Shown here piece by piece: positions 45,735 to 54,724 of a stretch of 64,000 nucleotides of DNA (position 1 is its first letter; every line of letters starts with the position of its first letter). The stretch is taken from the NCBI GenBank assembly GCA_022071965.1, contig JAJVIQ010000013.1, positions 111,023-175,022 of the forward strand. Direction: 5' to 3'. This stretch comes from Gammaproteobacteria bacterium (GTDB taxonomy: Bacteria > Pseudomonadota > Gammaproteobacteria > JAJPIJ01). The translations under genes were made by a program, and so were the position numbers. The notes under the pieces were generated by a model that did no database searches, was not told the origin of the DNA, and saw only the letters and a program-made list of their open reading frames with translations.

Positions 45735-46952
45735 ATGCGCTTCGTCATCCTCTCGCTGGTGCTGTTGGTGGCTGCGGTGCTGCTCGGCGGCGTGCTGCTC
45801 GAGGACACCGGCTTCGTGGTCATCGGCGTGCACGGTCAGGTGATACGCACGAGCTTCGCGTTCTTCGTCGTGCTGCTGCTGGTGGGCATCGTCGCCGTCT
45901 GGTGGACGTTGAAGACGCTGGTGCGCCTGTGGCGCGCGCCGCGCGACCTGCGGCACTGGTCGCGCAGGCGTCGCGAGACCAGGGCGATGCGGAATCTCGC
46001 CGACGGGTTTCTCGCCCTCGTGGAAGGGGATTGGCGCGCTGCCGAGCGATCCCTGAGTGACGGCGCGCGGCGCAGCGACGCGCCGCTGCTGCATTACCTG
46101 GGCGCGGCGCGCGCCGCCCAGGCGCAGCAGGCGGCGGATCGCCAGGCGTTCTACCTGCAGATGGCCAGAGAGCAGGGCGATGACGCTCAACTGCCGGTGC
46201 GCCTGAGCGAGATGGAGCAGGCGTTGCACGAGCATCGGCTGGATGATGCACGCACGCTGCTCGCCGAGCTCAGGCGGATCGACGGCCGCCACGACCAGGT
46301 GCTGCGCGTGGAGGCGGCCTTCTACCGGGAGGCGGGCGAGTGGACCGCGCTGCTGGATCTGCTGCCCAGGTTGGCAAAACGGGATCTGCTGCCGGCGGCG
46401 CAACGGGCGGCGATGGAGCAGGAGGCCATGGGCGGGCTGATGCTGGACGCGGAGCGCCGCCGCGATGCGCGTGCGATCAAGGCAGCGTGGGAGCGTGTCG
46501 CGCGGGTGCGGCGGCACCGCCCGGAGATCACGGCGCGCTATGCGCGCGCGCTCGCGGCCTGCGGCGAGCAGGAGGAGGCCCACAACGTGGTGCTCGGCGC
46601 CCTGCGCAAGCAATGGGACGCCGGGCTGGTACGGCTATACGGGGAGCTGCAGTCGCCGGATGCGCTCAGGCAGCTGAGGAATGCCGAGAGCTGGCTGGAT
46701 GAGCATGGCGAGGAGCCGGGTCTGCTGCTGGCGCTGGGGCGACTGGCGCTGCGCAACGGTCTGTGGGGCAAGGCGCGCAGCTACCTGGAGGATCTGATCC
46801 GGAAGACGCCCACGCCGGAAGCCTATGGCCTGCTGGCCGAGGCCCAGGAGCAACTCGGCGATCGCGACGCCGCGTTGCGCTGTAACCGGCAGGGGCTGCT
46901 GCTCGCCACCGGCCAGCCAGCCACGCCTCTGCTGCCGCACCGCGCCGACTGA
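45735..46952 (+). CDS. hemY: HemY, TPR-containing inner-membrane protein
   Basis: A 405-residue protein with two N-terminal transmembrane helices (FVILSLVLLVAAVLLGGVLL and FAFFVVLLLVGIVAVWWTL) and a large cytosolic or periplasmic TPR-like helical domain (RNLADGFLALVEGDW, LEDLIRKTPTPEAYGLLAEA). This is the gammaproteobacterial HemY, unrelated to protoporphyrinogen oxidase. It is paired with hemX, 10 bases upstream. It converges on the reductase gene. Confidence 0.94.
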   Translation: MRFVILSLVLLVAAVLLGGVLLEDTGFVVIGVHGQVIRTSFAFFVVLLLVGIVAVWWTLKTLVRLWRAPRDLRHWSRRRRETRAMRNLADGFLALVEGDWRAAERSLSDGARRSDAPLLHYLGAARAAQAQQAADRQAFYLQMAREQGDDAQLPVRLSEMEQALHEHRLDDARTLLAELRRIDGRHDQVLRVEAAFYREAGEWTALLDLLPRLAKRDLLPAAQRAAMEQEAMGGLMLDAERRRDARAIKAAWERVARVRRHRPEITARYARALAACGEQEEAHNVVLGALRKQWDAGLVRLYGELQSPDALRQLRNAESWLDEHGEEPGLLLALGRLALRNGLWGKARSYLEDLIRKTPTPEAYGLLAEAQEQLGDRDAALRCNRQGLLLATGQPATPLLPHRAD

Positions 46953-46971
46953 GCGCGCAGCACCCCCGGCT

Positions 46972-47979
46972 TCATTTCGCCGCGAATTCGAAGGCGTCCG
47001 AATAGATGCGTTCGGCGGGCGCGCCGTGCCTGATGGCGACATCCGCCACCGATTTCGTCATCACCGGCGGCCCGCAGGTGTAGATGTCGTAGGTGGAGAG
47101 ATCCGGGTGCCGGGCGGCCAGCGTCTCGTGAACCAGGCCGCGGCACCCGCCCCAGTGATCCTCGGCCAACGGTTCGGAGAGGACCGGCTCCCAGGAGAAG
47201 TTCGCGTGCTCGGCGGCCCACTGCCGCGGCAGCGGGGAATACAGGTCGCGCGTGGCGCGTACACCCCAATAAAGCCTGAGCGGTTGCGGCACGCCCTTGG
47301 CGAAGGCGTGTTCCAGCACGGCCTTGATCGGCGCGAAGCCGGTGCCCCCGGCGACGAAGACTGCCGGTCGCCCGGAGTCCTCGCGCATGCAGAAGCTGCC
47401 GTACGGGCCGCGGATGCGCAGCAACTCCCTCGCCTTCAGCGCATGAAAGGCATATTCCGCGAATACGCCTCCGGGGTAGTGGCGCACGTGCAGCTGCAGG
47501 AACTCGTCATCGTGCGGCGCGTTGGCGAGCGAGTAGGCACGCTGCCTGCCGTCGCGCATCAGGATTTCGATGTACTGGCCGGCGCGGAAGACCAGGCGCT
47601 CGCTGCTCGGCAGCTGCAGCCAGATGCCCATCACGTCGTGGGAGAGCCGTTCCAGGCGCGCCACGCGTGCCGGCAACGTCCGCACCTCCGGCGCCGCGCC
47701 GCCTCCCGCCTCGGGGATGCGCAGGATGAGATCGCTGCGCGCGCGCGCCTGGCAGCACAGGCAGTAACCCCGCCGTGCCTCCGTATCGCTCAACGCCGTG
47801 GTCTTCGCCCCTTCGGGGTATTCGATCTCCCCGGCGAGGACCTGCGCCTTGCAGGCGCCACACTGGCCGTCGCGACAACCATACGGCAGCGCTACGCCCT
47901 GGCGCAGCGCGGCGTTGAGGATGGTCTCCTCGCCGGCGTCGAAGGCGCTCCCGCCGGGGTCCAGCGTTATACGGTGCAT
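46972..47979 (-). CDS. NAD(P)H:ferredoxin-type reductase with N-terminal [2Fe-2S] domain
   Basis: A 335-residue flavoprotein of the CDP-6-deoxy-glucoseen reductase/phenol hydroxylase reductase type. The N-terminal plant-type ferredoxin domain has CRDGQCGACKAQ and a distal CLCC supplying the four cluster Cys. The FAD domain contains RAYSLANAP (R-x-Y-S), and the NAD domain has AGGTGFAPIK and the terminal YTCGPPVMT. It would pass electrons from NAD(P)H to a partner oxygenase or reductase. It lies 17 bases downstream of phosphoribulokinase on the same strand. ATG at 47979 fits the domain start. Confidence 0.92.
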   Translation of the reverse strand: MHRITLDPGGSAFDAGEETILNAALRQGVALPYGCRDGQCGACKAQVLAGEIEYPEGAKTTALSDTEARRGYCLCCQARARSDLILRIPEAGGGAAPEVRTLPARVARLERLSHDVMGIWLQLPSSERLVFRAGQYIEILMRDGRQRAYSLANAPHDDEFLQLHVRHYPGGVFAEYAFHALKARELLRIRGPYGSFCMREDSGRPAVFVAGGTGFAPIKAVLEHAFAKGVPQPLRLYWGVRATRDLYSPLPRQWAAEHANFSWEPVLSEPLAEDHWGGCRGLVHETLAARHPDLSTYDIYTCGPPVMTKSVADVAIRHGAPAERIYSDAFEFAAK

Positions 47980-47996
47980 CGCGCGGAGCTCACCCG

Positions 47997-48860
47997 TCAG
48001 CCGCCGCTGCTGTCGCGAACCATGCGCTCGACGACAGGTCCGATCAGCAGTTCGAAGGCGAAGCTCTTCTTGCCGGCCGGGGCCACGATGGTGTCCGGGC
48101 GCGACATGAAGGACCCGGAGAGCATCTCCAGCAGGTAGCGGTAGTCCGGCTGTATCTTGCGGCGGTTGGCGATGTGTATGACCACGAGGCTCTCGTCGTC
48201 GCTCGGCACCTCCGTCTCGGTGAACGGGTTGGAGGTGTCGACCATCGGCACGCGCTGGAAGTTGATGTCGGTGAGCGCGAACTGCGGGACGATGTAGTGC
48301 ACGTAGTCGTGCATGCGGTGGAGGATCATCTGCGTGGCGGCCTGCGCGGAATACCCGCGCACGGCCTTGTCGCGGTGGATCTTCTGCATCCATTCCAGGT
48401 TGATGATGGGCACCACCCCGATGAGCAGGTCGACGTGCTGGGCGATGTTGACCTTGTCGGTGATCATGCCGCCGTGCAGGCCCTCGTAGAAGAGCACGTC
48501 GGTATTGCGCGGCAGGGGCTCCCAGTCCGTGAACGTGCCGGGGGGGCGGTTGAACTGCAGCGCCTCCTCGGAGGTGTGCACGTAGTGCCGGCGCCGGCCG
48601 GTGCCGTTCTCGCCATAGCTGCTGAACAGCGCCGCCAGCTCGTCGAAGAGATTGCCCTCGGGTCCGAAGTGGGTGACGCGCTCGCCGGCGGCGCGAAACT
48701 TCTCCATCTCGCCGCGATCGTAGCGGTGGAAGCTGTCGCCCTCCACGACCGCGGCCAGGATGCCCTCCCTGCGGAATATGTGCTCGGAGGCGACCTTGAC
48801 GCTGGAGGTGCCCGCCCCGGAGGAACCGGTGACGGCGATGATCGGATGTGCCTTGGACAT
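47997..48860 (-). CDS. prkB: Phosphoribulokinase (proteobacterial form)
   Basis: A 287-residue kinase of the octameric proteobacterial type. It has PIIAVTGSSGAGTSSV (P-loop), VVEGDSFHRYDRGEM, EGLHGG, and the RPDT and RRKIQPDYRYLLEML regions of the family. It phosphorylates ribulose 5-phosphate to ribulose 1,5-bisphosphate in the Calvin cycle. No RuBisCO gene is in the window. The ATG at 48860 starts exactly at the conserved N terminus. It diverges from msbA. Confidence 0.95.
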   Translation of the reverse strand: MSKAHPIIAVTGSSGAGTSSVKVASEHIFRREGILAAVVEGDSFHRYDRGEMEKFRAAGERVTHFGPEGNLFDELAALFSSYGENGTGRRRHYVHTSEEALQFNRPPGTFTDWEPLPRNTDVLFYEGLHGGMITDKVNIAQHVDLLIGVVPIINLEWMQKIHRDKAVRGYSAQAATQMILHRMHDYVHYIVPQFALTDINFQRVPMVDTSNPFTETEVPSDDESLVVIHIANRRKIQPDYRYLLEMLSGSFMSRPDTIVAPAGKKSFAFELLIGPVVERMVRDSSGG

Positions 48861-48949
48861 GTCTGGGCGAGGCTTGGACCATGGGTGCAAATGTGGCGGA
48901 TATAGGATAATCGAAATCCGGCGCCGACGCCGCGCATCGACAAAGACCC

Positions 48950-50707
48950 ATGGTCCCCTCCAAGAGCAGCCGCGTCCTCTACCGGCGATTACTCTCCTAC
49001 GTGCATCGCCACTGGCGCGTATTCGGGCTGTGCGTGCTGTCGATGCTTCTGTACGCCGCCACCGATCCGGTCATGCCGGCACTGCTCAAGCCCTTTCTCG
49101 ACGGCAATTTCCTCTTGGCGACGAGCTGGCAGGCGCGCTATTTTCCGCTGCTCATCATCGTCCTGTTCCTGATCCGCGGCGCGCTGAATTTCGTCAGCAC
49201 GGTTTCGCTCACCTGGGTGGCGCAGCGCGTGATGATGGATCTGCGCGGCGACATGTTCCGGCGGCTCGTCCACCTGCCCGCGAGCTATTACGAAGCCGCG
49301 AGTTCCGGCGAGCTGCTATCGCGGCTGACATACAACGTGACCCAGGTCGAGCAGGCGGTAACGCGCGTGCTGATGGTGCTCGTGAAGGACACGCTCTCGG
49401 TCATCGCGCTGCTCGCCTACATGTTCTGGCTGGACTGGCGCCTGACCCTCGTCGTGCTGGTGCTGGCGCCGCCCATCACCTGGTCGGTGAGCCGCATCAG
49501 CGCCCAGCTGCGCGAGATGAGCCGCCGCCTGCAGCAGTCCATGGGCACGATCAACCACGTCGCCGAGGAGGCGATCGGCGGACAGAAGGTGGTGAAGGTG
49601 TTCGGCGGTCACGACTATGAGATCGGACGTTTCCAGCAGGCCATCAGCAGCGCTCGCAGGTACGCCATGAAGGTCATCATGGCGGCCGCCGCCAACGAGC
49701 CGGTCGTCATGCTCATCATCGCCTGCGGCATCGCGGCCACGATCTACGCCGCGCGCGGCATCGCCGCCTCGCAGGCGCTCACCACCGGTGAATTCGTCTC
49801 CTTCTTCGCCGCCATGCTCATCCTGCAGGCGCCGGTCCGGCGGCTGACCGGCGTCAACGAGCCCCTGCAGCGCGGCCTGGCTGCCGCCGAGAGCATATTC
49901 GCGCTCATCGACGCGGAAGCGGAGTCGGACACCGGACGGCGCGATCTCGGCCGCGCGCGCGGCGAGATCGAGCTGCGTGAGGTGACCTTCAGCTACCCCG
50001 GCGGCACGCAACCGGCCCTGCGCCAGGTGTCCCTGGCGGTGGCGGCGGGCGAGACTGTGGCGCTCGTCGGCGCCTCCGGCAGCGGCAAGACCACGCTCGC
50101 CGGCATGATCCCGCGCTTCCATCGCCCGCAGGACGGCGCGATCCGCATCGACGGCGTCGACATCGGAGAGATCACGCTGCAGTCACTGCGACGAAATATC
50201 GCGCTGGTGAGCCAGGACGTCGTATTGTTCAACGACACCATCCGCAACAACATCGCCTACGGCGCGCTGCGCGATGCCTCCGCGGAGCGAGTGCTCGCGG
50301 CCGCGGAGGCGGCGCGCGTCATGGAGTTCGTTCGCGACCTGCCCGAAGGCCTGGAGACGGCGATCGGCGAGAATGGGTTGCGGCTCTCGGGCGGACAGAG
50401 GCAGCGGCTGGCCATCGCGCGCGCCCTGCTCAAGGACGCCCCCATCCTGATACTCGATGAGGCGACTTCCGCGCTCGACACCGCTTCGGAGCGCCACATC
50501 CAGGCGGCGCTCGACACCGTGCGCGCCGGGCGCACTTCGCTGGTGATCGCGCACCGTCTAAGCACCGTCCAGAGTGCCGATCGCATCGTCGTCCTGGAGC
50601 ACGGCCGGATCGTGGAGACCGGCACTCATGCCGAGCTGTTGCGCGCCGACGGTGTCTACGCGCGGCTGCATCACGCGCACGCGTTCGAATCGGCCGCGAC
50701 GGATTGA
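48950..50707 (+). CDS. msbA: Lipid A export ABC transporter/permease MsbA
   Basis: A 585-residue half transporter. Six transmembrane helices occupy about residues 18-310. The ATPase domain has Walker A GASGSGKTT near 374-382, signature LSGGQRQR near 480, Walker B ILILDEATSALD and H-loop AHRLST. It flips core-lipid A across the inner membrane, which supports a Gram-negative host. A possible GATAAT -10 element lies at 48906-48911. Confidence 0.95.
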   Translation: MVPSKSSRVLYRRLLSYVHRHWRVFGLCVLSMLLYAATDPVMPALLKPFLDGNFLLATSWQARYFPLLIIVLFLIRGALNFVSTVSLTWVAQRVMMDLRGDMFRRLVHLPASYYEAASSGELLSRLTYNVTQVEQAVTRVLMVLVKDTLSVIALLAYMFWLDWRLTLVVLVLAPPITWSVSRISAQLREMSRRLQQSMGTINHVAEEAIGGQKVVKVFGGHDYEIGRFQQAISSARRYAMKVIMAAAANEPVVMLIIACGIAATIYAARGIAASQALTTGEFVSFFAAMLILQAPVRRLTGVNEPLQRGLAAAESIFALIDAEAESDTGRRDLGRARGEIELREVTFSYPGGTQPALRQVSLAVAAGETVALVGASGSGKTTLAGMIPRFHRPQDGAIRIDGVDIGEITLQSLRRNIALVSQDVVLFNDTIRNNIAYGALRDASAERVLAAAEAARVMEFVRDLPEGLETAIGENGLRLSGGQRQRLAIARALLKDAPILILDEATSALDTASERHIQAALDTVRAGRTSLVIAHRLSTVQSADRIVVLEHGRIVETGTHAELLRADGVYARLHHAHAFESAATD

Positions 50708-50726
50708 TCGGGGGCGGCGCAGGTCC

Positions 50727-52709
50727 TCAGGGGGCGAACCGGCGCACGGCGCTGCGCAGCGCCTGCGCATCCGCGGCCGACGAGGTCTGTCCATAGCGGG
50801 CGCGGGCATAGAGCCCCGTGATCCTGGTGATGTCCGCGGCGGCCGCCGGCAGTGACGCGCTGACCCTGCGCGCGTAATCCATGGGCCCCTCGTACGGCGC
50901 GCGCGGGTGGCCGCGCCTTGCGAGCTTCGCGCAGAAGCGCCGATAGGCCCGGGCGATGGCGTCGCCATGCGCGCGTCGGCCTCGCAGCGACCAGGCCACG
51001 AGCAGCGCGCCGGCCAGCAGCAGACCGGCGCCGAGCAGCAGGGACAGGGCGCGCCAGTCCGCGCTCAGCCCGAGGTCGTCGAACATCGCGGACTGGCGCC
51101 GGGCGTTGTAGCTGATTACCCAGTGGTTCCAGCGGTTGTTGAGCGCGTCGTAGGCATAACGCAGCTCGCGCCACCCGGCGAGATCGACCGCGAGGTCGGC
51201 GGCCGTTCCGCCAACCGTGGCGCCGAGCCCCGGAAGGGCCTGGTCGATGCCGCGCTGCACCCGCGCCGGCGCAACCGCCGCGGTCGGGTCCACGCGAACC
51301 CAGCCGCGGTGGCCGAGCCATACCTCCACCCACGCATGGGCGTCGCGCTGGCGGACGATGTAGTAATCGCCCACCGGGTTGTACTCGCCGCCCTGGTAGC
51401 CGGTGACGATGCGCGCGGGGACCCGGGCGGCACGCATCAGGACCGCGAACGCCGAGGCGTAGTGCTCGCAGAATCCCTGGCGGGCGCCGAACAGGAAGCC
51501 ATCGACGGGATCGCCGTAGATCTGCGCCGGCGACAGCGTATAGACAAACGGCTCGTTGCGGAAATACTGCAGCGCGCGCCGCACCACGCCCTCGTCGGTA
51601 CGGTCCTCGAGCCGCCATTGCCTGGCCAGCGCCCGGGTCCTGGGATAGGCCCCGGGCGGAAGTTGCAGCGCCGCGCGCAGTTCCTCGCTGTCGGCCTCGG
51701 CCACCCAGGCCTGGGTGTAGGACTCCGCGCTGTAGCGTATGCGATCGGTGATCGGCCGTGCGGACAGCACGCGCAGATCGCGGCTCAGCCTCGTCCCGCG
51801 CGGCACCGTGGACGGATGCTCGAGCGCGTATATCCACGGCCTGTTAGTCGGCTCGAGCGTGATGCTGTAGCTGTAGCGCACGCCCTGCGCGGTGATGGCC
51901 GGCGCGGACCGATCGCTCGGGTCGCCCGGCGTCCAGGTCCGGCCGTCGGTCTTCACGAGCACCGGCCCGCGCCAGTACATCTCCGCGGCCGATGGCCGAT
52001 TGGTGGAGAACGCGACGCGGAATGCCACGGCATCCGACATGGTCAGCCGCGTGAGCTCGCCCGGCGACATCTCCTCGCTCAGGCCCGAGATGGCGCGGCG
52101 CGCGTCCTTCGGCAGCGACCACAGCGGCGAGCCCGGGCGCGGGAACAGCACGAACGCGATCAGCATCAGCGGGGCGGCCTGCAGCATCAGTGTCCCGGCA
52201 AGCCGCAGGTTCGCACCCACCGAACGCGCGCGCCCCGGCTGCGCCATGGCCACCAGGCTGCCGAGCAGCGCCGTCACGCAGGCGAGCGCGTACAGCGCCA
52301 CCGGCATGCTCTGCGAGTAGAAGAAGGCGGTGACGAGCAGAAAGAAGCCCAGCAGCGCGATGAGCACGAATTCGCGTCGACTCTTCATCTCGAGAAGTTT
52401 CAGGCCGATGAGCAATACCAGCAGGCTGATGCCCGCGTCGCGCCCGATGACGCCGCCGTAGCGCCGGTAGACGACCCAGAAGATGCCGATGGCGAGCGCG
52501 TGCTTGAGCAGCCACAGCATGCGATGGTCGCGGGTGGGCAGCGGCACGCCCCGCCAGGCGTGCAGGATCCGCCACAACACCAGGGCCAGGAAGCCGCCGC
52601 AGACCCACAGCGGCTGCTGGCGGGCGTGCAACAGCACGACCATCAGCAGCGACGCCGCCAGCCAGGCGACGATCGGCCGCGTCAGTTCGTCCCTGCGCGT
52701 GGCCGTCAC
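50727..52709 (-). CDS. tgpA: TgpA-type membrane transglutaminase (DUF3488/transglutaminase-like)
   Basis: A 660-residue protein. About six N-terminal transmembrane helices (residues 12-200) are followed by a periplasmic transglutaminase-like domain with the catalytic triad in GFCEHYAS (Cys), DAHAWVEV (His) and WVRVDPT (Asp). A last transmembrane helix near 555-580 (LLLGAGLLLAGALLVAW) and a cytosolic tail complete it. It starts with GTG and overlaps the DUF58 gene by 4 bases. With MoxR and DUF58 it forms the common moxR-DUF58-tgpA operon. Confidence 0.93.
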   Translation of the reverse strand: MTATRRDELTRPIVAWLAASLLMVVLLHARQQPLWVCGGFLALVLWRILHAWRGVPLPTRDHRMLWLLKHALAIGIFWVVYRRYGGVIGRDAGISLLVLLIGLKLLEMKSRREFVLIALLGFFLLVTAFFYSQSMPVALYALACVTALLGSLVAMAQPGRARSVGANLRLAGTLMLQAAPLMLIAFVLFPRPGSPLWSLPKDARRAISGLSEEMSPGELTRLTMSDAVAFRVAFSTNRPSAAEMYWRGPVLVKTDGRTWTPGDPSDRSAPAITAQGVRYSYSITLEPTNRPWIYALEHPSTVPRGTRLSRDLRVLSARPITDRIRYSAESYTQAWVAEADSEELRAALQLPPGAYPRTRALARQWRLEDRTDEGVVRRALQYFRNEPFVYTLSPAQIYGDPVDGFLFGARQGFCEHYASAFAVLMRAARVPARIVTGYQGGEYNPVGDYYIVRQRDAHAWVEVWLGHRGWVRVDPTAAVAPARVQRGIDQALPGLGATVGGTAADLAVDLAGWRELRYAYDALNNRWNHWVISYNARRQSAMFDDLGLSADWRALSLLLGAGLLLAGALLVAWSLRGRRAHGDAIARAYRRFCAKLARRGHPRAPYEGPMDYARRVSASLPAAAADITRITGLYARARYGQTSSAADAQALRSAVRRFAP

Positions 52710-53644
52710 GACGGTGATCCGTAATGCGCCAGCGCCTGCAGGCAGAGGTCACGGTGCGCTTCCCCGATGCCGGTGGGCAGCAGCACACGATCGAGATCGA
52801 GGGAATAGGACGTGCCGGCACGCTCGGCGTCCATGACCCAGCGCGCCAGTTGCGAGAGTTGCGTCTCCGGATCGCCGATGAATTGCAGGTCGCGCAGCCG
52901 TAGCTCGACCTGCTTGGCATCGCCGCCCGCGAAGCGCTTGACGTGCAGTCCGCGCTCGCGCGCCAGCGCCTTCCACGCGATCTGGCGCAGCGAGTCGCCG
53001 GTGCGGTAGGCGCGCAGCCCGGCGAAATCCGTGTCGCCCGACAGCGTATTGCCGGAGACGGCGGCGGCCGGGTCGTCGGTCGCGGGCAGCGGCAGGGCGC
53101 CGGCCGGGTGGGGATAGACCGTGACGCTGACGTCGCCGCGCCAGCAGATGCGTGCGGTGCAGACGGCCAGTGGAAACGCCGAGGCGATGGTCAGCGGCGG
53201 CAGCGGCAGCACGCCCCGGCGCTGCGCGGGGAACGACAGTCGCGCGGTGTGCGAGCCCCGGGCCGCGACCTCGAACGCGTCCGTGGTGACCATGCCCGCC
53301 GCCGAGATCGCGAGCGCGCGGCCGGCGAGCGCGCCGCTGTTGCGCAGGAAGACCTCGAACACGGCCTCCTCGCCCACGAACACCGGGGCGGCGCGTGCGC
53401 CGAGGACCTCGATTCCGCGCAGATTGCGATAGCCGTGCACGTGGGCCATCGCCCACACGCCCATCAGCAGGAATGTCAGGGCGTAGCCGAGATTGTTGTT
53501 GTAGTTGATCGAGCCGAGCAGCATCACGCCCAGAACCAGCAGCATCAGCCACCCATAGCGGTTCGGAAGCACGCGCCCCGCGATGCGGGGCGGCGGCGGG
53601 GCAGCCGCACGGGCCCGGACGCCGGCCACGGTGGCGGGTGCCAT
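52706..53644 (-). CDS. DUF58 family protein
   Basis: A 312-residue protein with two N-terminal transmembrane helices (WLMLLVLGVMLLGSINYNNNL and LTFLLMGVWAMAHVHGY) and the DUF58 domain. The domain carries the signature FAGLRAYRTGDSLRQIAWKALARE near residue 210. DUF58 proteins resemble von Willebrand A proteins and usually pair with a MoxR ATPase. It sits 3 bases after moxR and overlaps tgpA. Confidence 0.93.
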   Translation of the reverse strand: MAPATVAGVRARAAAPPPPRIAGRVLPNRYGWLMLLVLGVMLLGSINYNNNLGYALTFLLMGVWAMAHVHGYRNLRGIEVLGARAAPVFVGEEAVFEVFLRNSGALAGRALAISAAGMVTTDAFEVAARGSHTARLSFPAQRRGVLPLPPLTIASAFPLAVCTARICWRGDVSVTVYPHPAGALPLPATDDPAAAVSGNTLSGDTDFAGLRAYRTGDSLRQIAWKALARERGLHVKRFAGGDAKQVELRLRDLQFIGDPETQLSQLARWVMDAERAGTSYSLDLDRVLLPTGIGEAHRDLCLQALAHYGSPS

Positions 53645-53647
53645 GGC

Positions 53648-54598
53648 CTAAGGTATGGCGACCTCGCGCAGCAGGCGCGCGGCGATGTCTTCAGGGGCGG
53701 CCGCGTGGGCGAGATCCCGCACGCGCAGCCGGTGCCCGACCACCGCCGGCAGCACCGCCTGCACGTCCTCGGGCATGACGTGGGAGCGGCCGGCCAGCAG
53801 CGCCCACGCCTGGGCGGCGCTGCGCAGGCTCAAGCCCGCGCGCGGCGAGAGGCCTGCGAGGAATCCCGGCGCGCGCCGGCTGTGATTGAGCAGCTCCTGC
53901 AGATAATCGATGAGCGCATCGCTGACGTGGATCTCGCTGACGCGCTGCTGCATCTCGAACAGCGCCTTGGGCTGCAGTATCGGTTCGATCTCCGCCACCA
54001 TCTCGCGCCGATCGCGGCCCTTGAGCAGGGTGCGCTCGGCGGAGACGTCGGGATAGCCGAGCTCGATGCGCATCAGGAATCGATCCAGCTGCGACTCCGG
54101 CAGCGGGAAGGTGCCGATCTGGTGCGAGGGATTCTGGGTCGCGACCACGAAGAACGGCACGGGCAGCGTATGGGTGCGACCCTCGACGGTGACCTGGTGC
54201 TCCTCCATGGCCTCCAGCAACGCGCTCTGCGTCCGCGGGGTGGCGCGGTTGACCTCATCGGCCAGTACCAGCTGCGCGAAGATCGGCCCGGGGTGGAAGC
54301 TGAACCTGCCGGTCTCCTTCTCGTAGACCGACACGCCGAGGATGTCCGCCGGCAGCAGGTCGCTGGTGAACTGCACGCGCTGGAAGCTCAGCCCGAGCAC
54401 CCGCGCCAGCACGTGCGCCAGCGTGGTCTTGCCCACACCCGGAAGGTCCTCGATGAGCAGGTGGCCGCGGGCGAGCAGGCAGGTGAAGGCGAGCTTGATC
54501 TCGTGCTGCTTGCCGACCACGACCTCGCCGGTGGTGGCGATCACCGTGTCGAGTATCGTCTTGTCGTTCAGTAAGTTGGGGGAGGAGAGGATGGTCAT
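53648..54598 (-). CDS. MoxR-family AAA+ ATPase
   Basis: A 316-residue AAA+ ATPase with GVGKTTLAHVLA (Walker A), LADEVNRATPRTQSALL (Walker B and beyond), VATQNP (sensor 1) and a C-terminal lid (SPRAGLSLRSAAQAWALL, sensor 2 Arg). MoxR proteins act as chaperones that mature partner proteins, here probably those encoded by the DUF58 and transglutaminase genes downstream. Confidence 0.95.
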   Translation of the reverse strand: MTILSSPNLLNDKTILDTVIATTGEVVVGKQHEIKLAFTCLLARGHLLIEDLPGVGKTTLAHVLARVLGLSFQRVQFTSDLLPADILGVSVYEKETGRFSFHPGPIFAQLVLADEVNRATPRTQSALLEAMEEHQVTVEGRTHTLPVPFFVVATQNPSHQIGTFPLPESQLDRFLMRIELGYPDVSAERTLLKGRDRREMVAEIEPILQPKALFEMQQRVSEIHVSDALIDYLQELLNHSRRAPGFLAGLSPRAGLSLRSAAQAWALLAGRSHVMPEDVQAVLPAVVGHRLRVRDLAHAAAPEDIAARLLREVAIP

Positions 54599-54724
54599 GA
54601 ATGCAGGCGTTCCGCGAAGCTCATCTGAGGAGGATAGCCGCTTTGACCGGCGCTGACGAGGCGATCGGTCACGCCATCCTCGGGCAGCGCGACAGATCTG
54701 TCCGTGGCGGGCCGCGGGCAGGCG

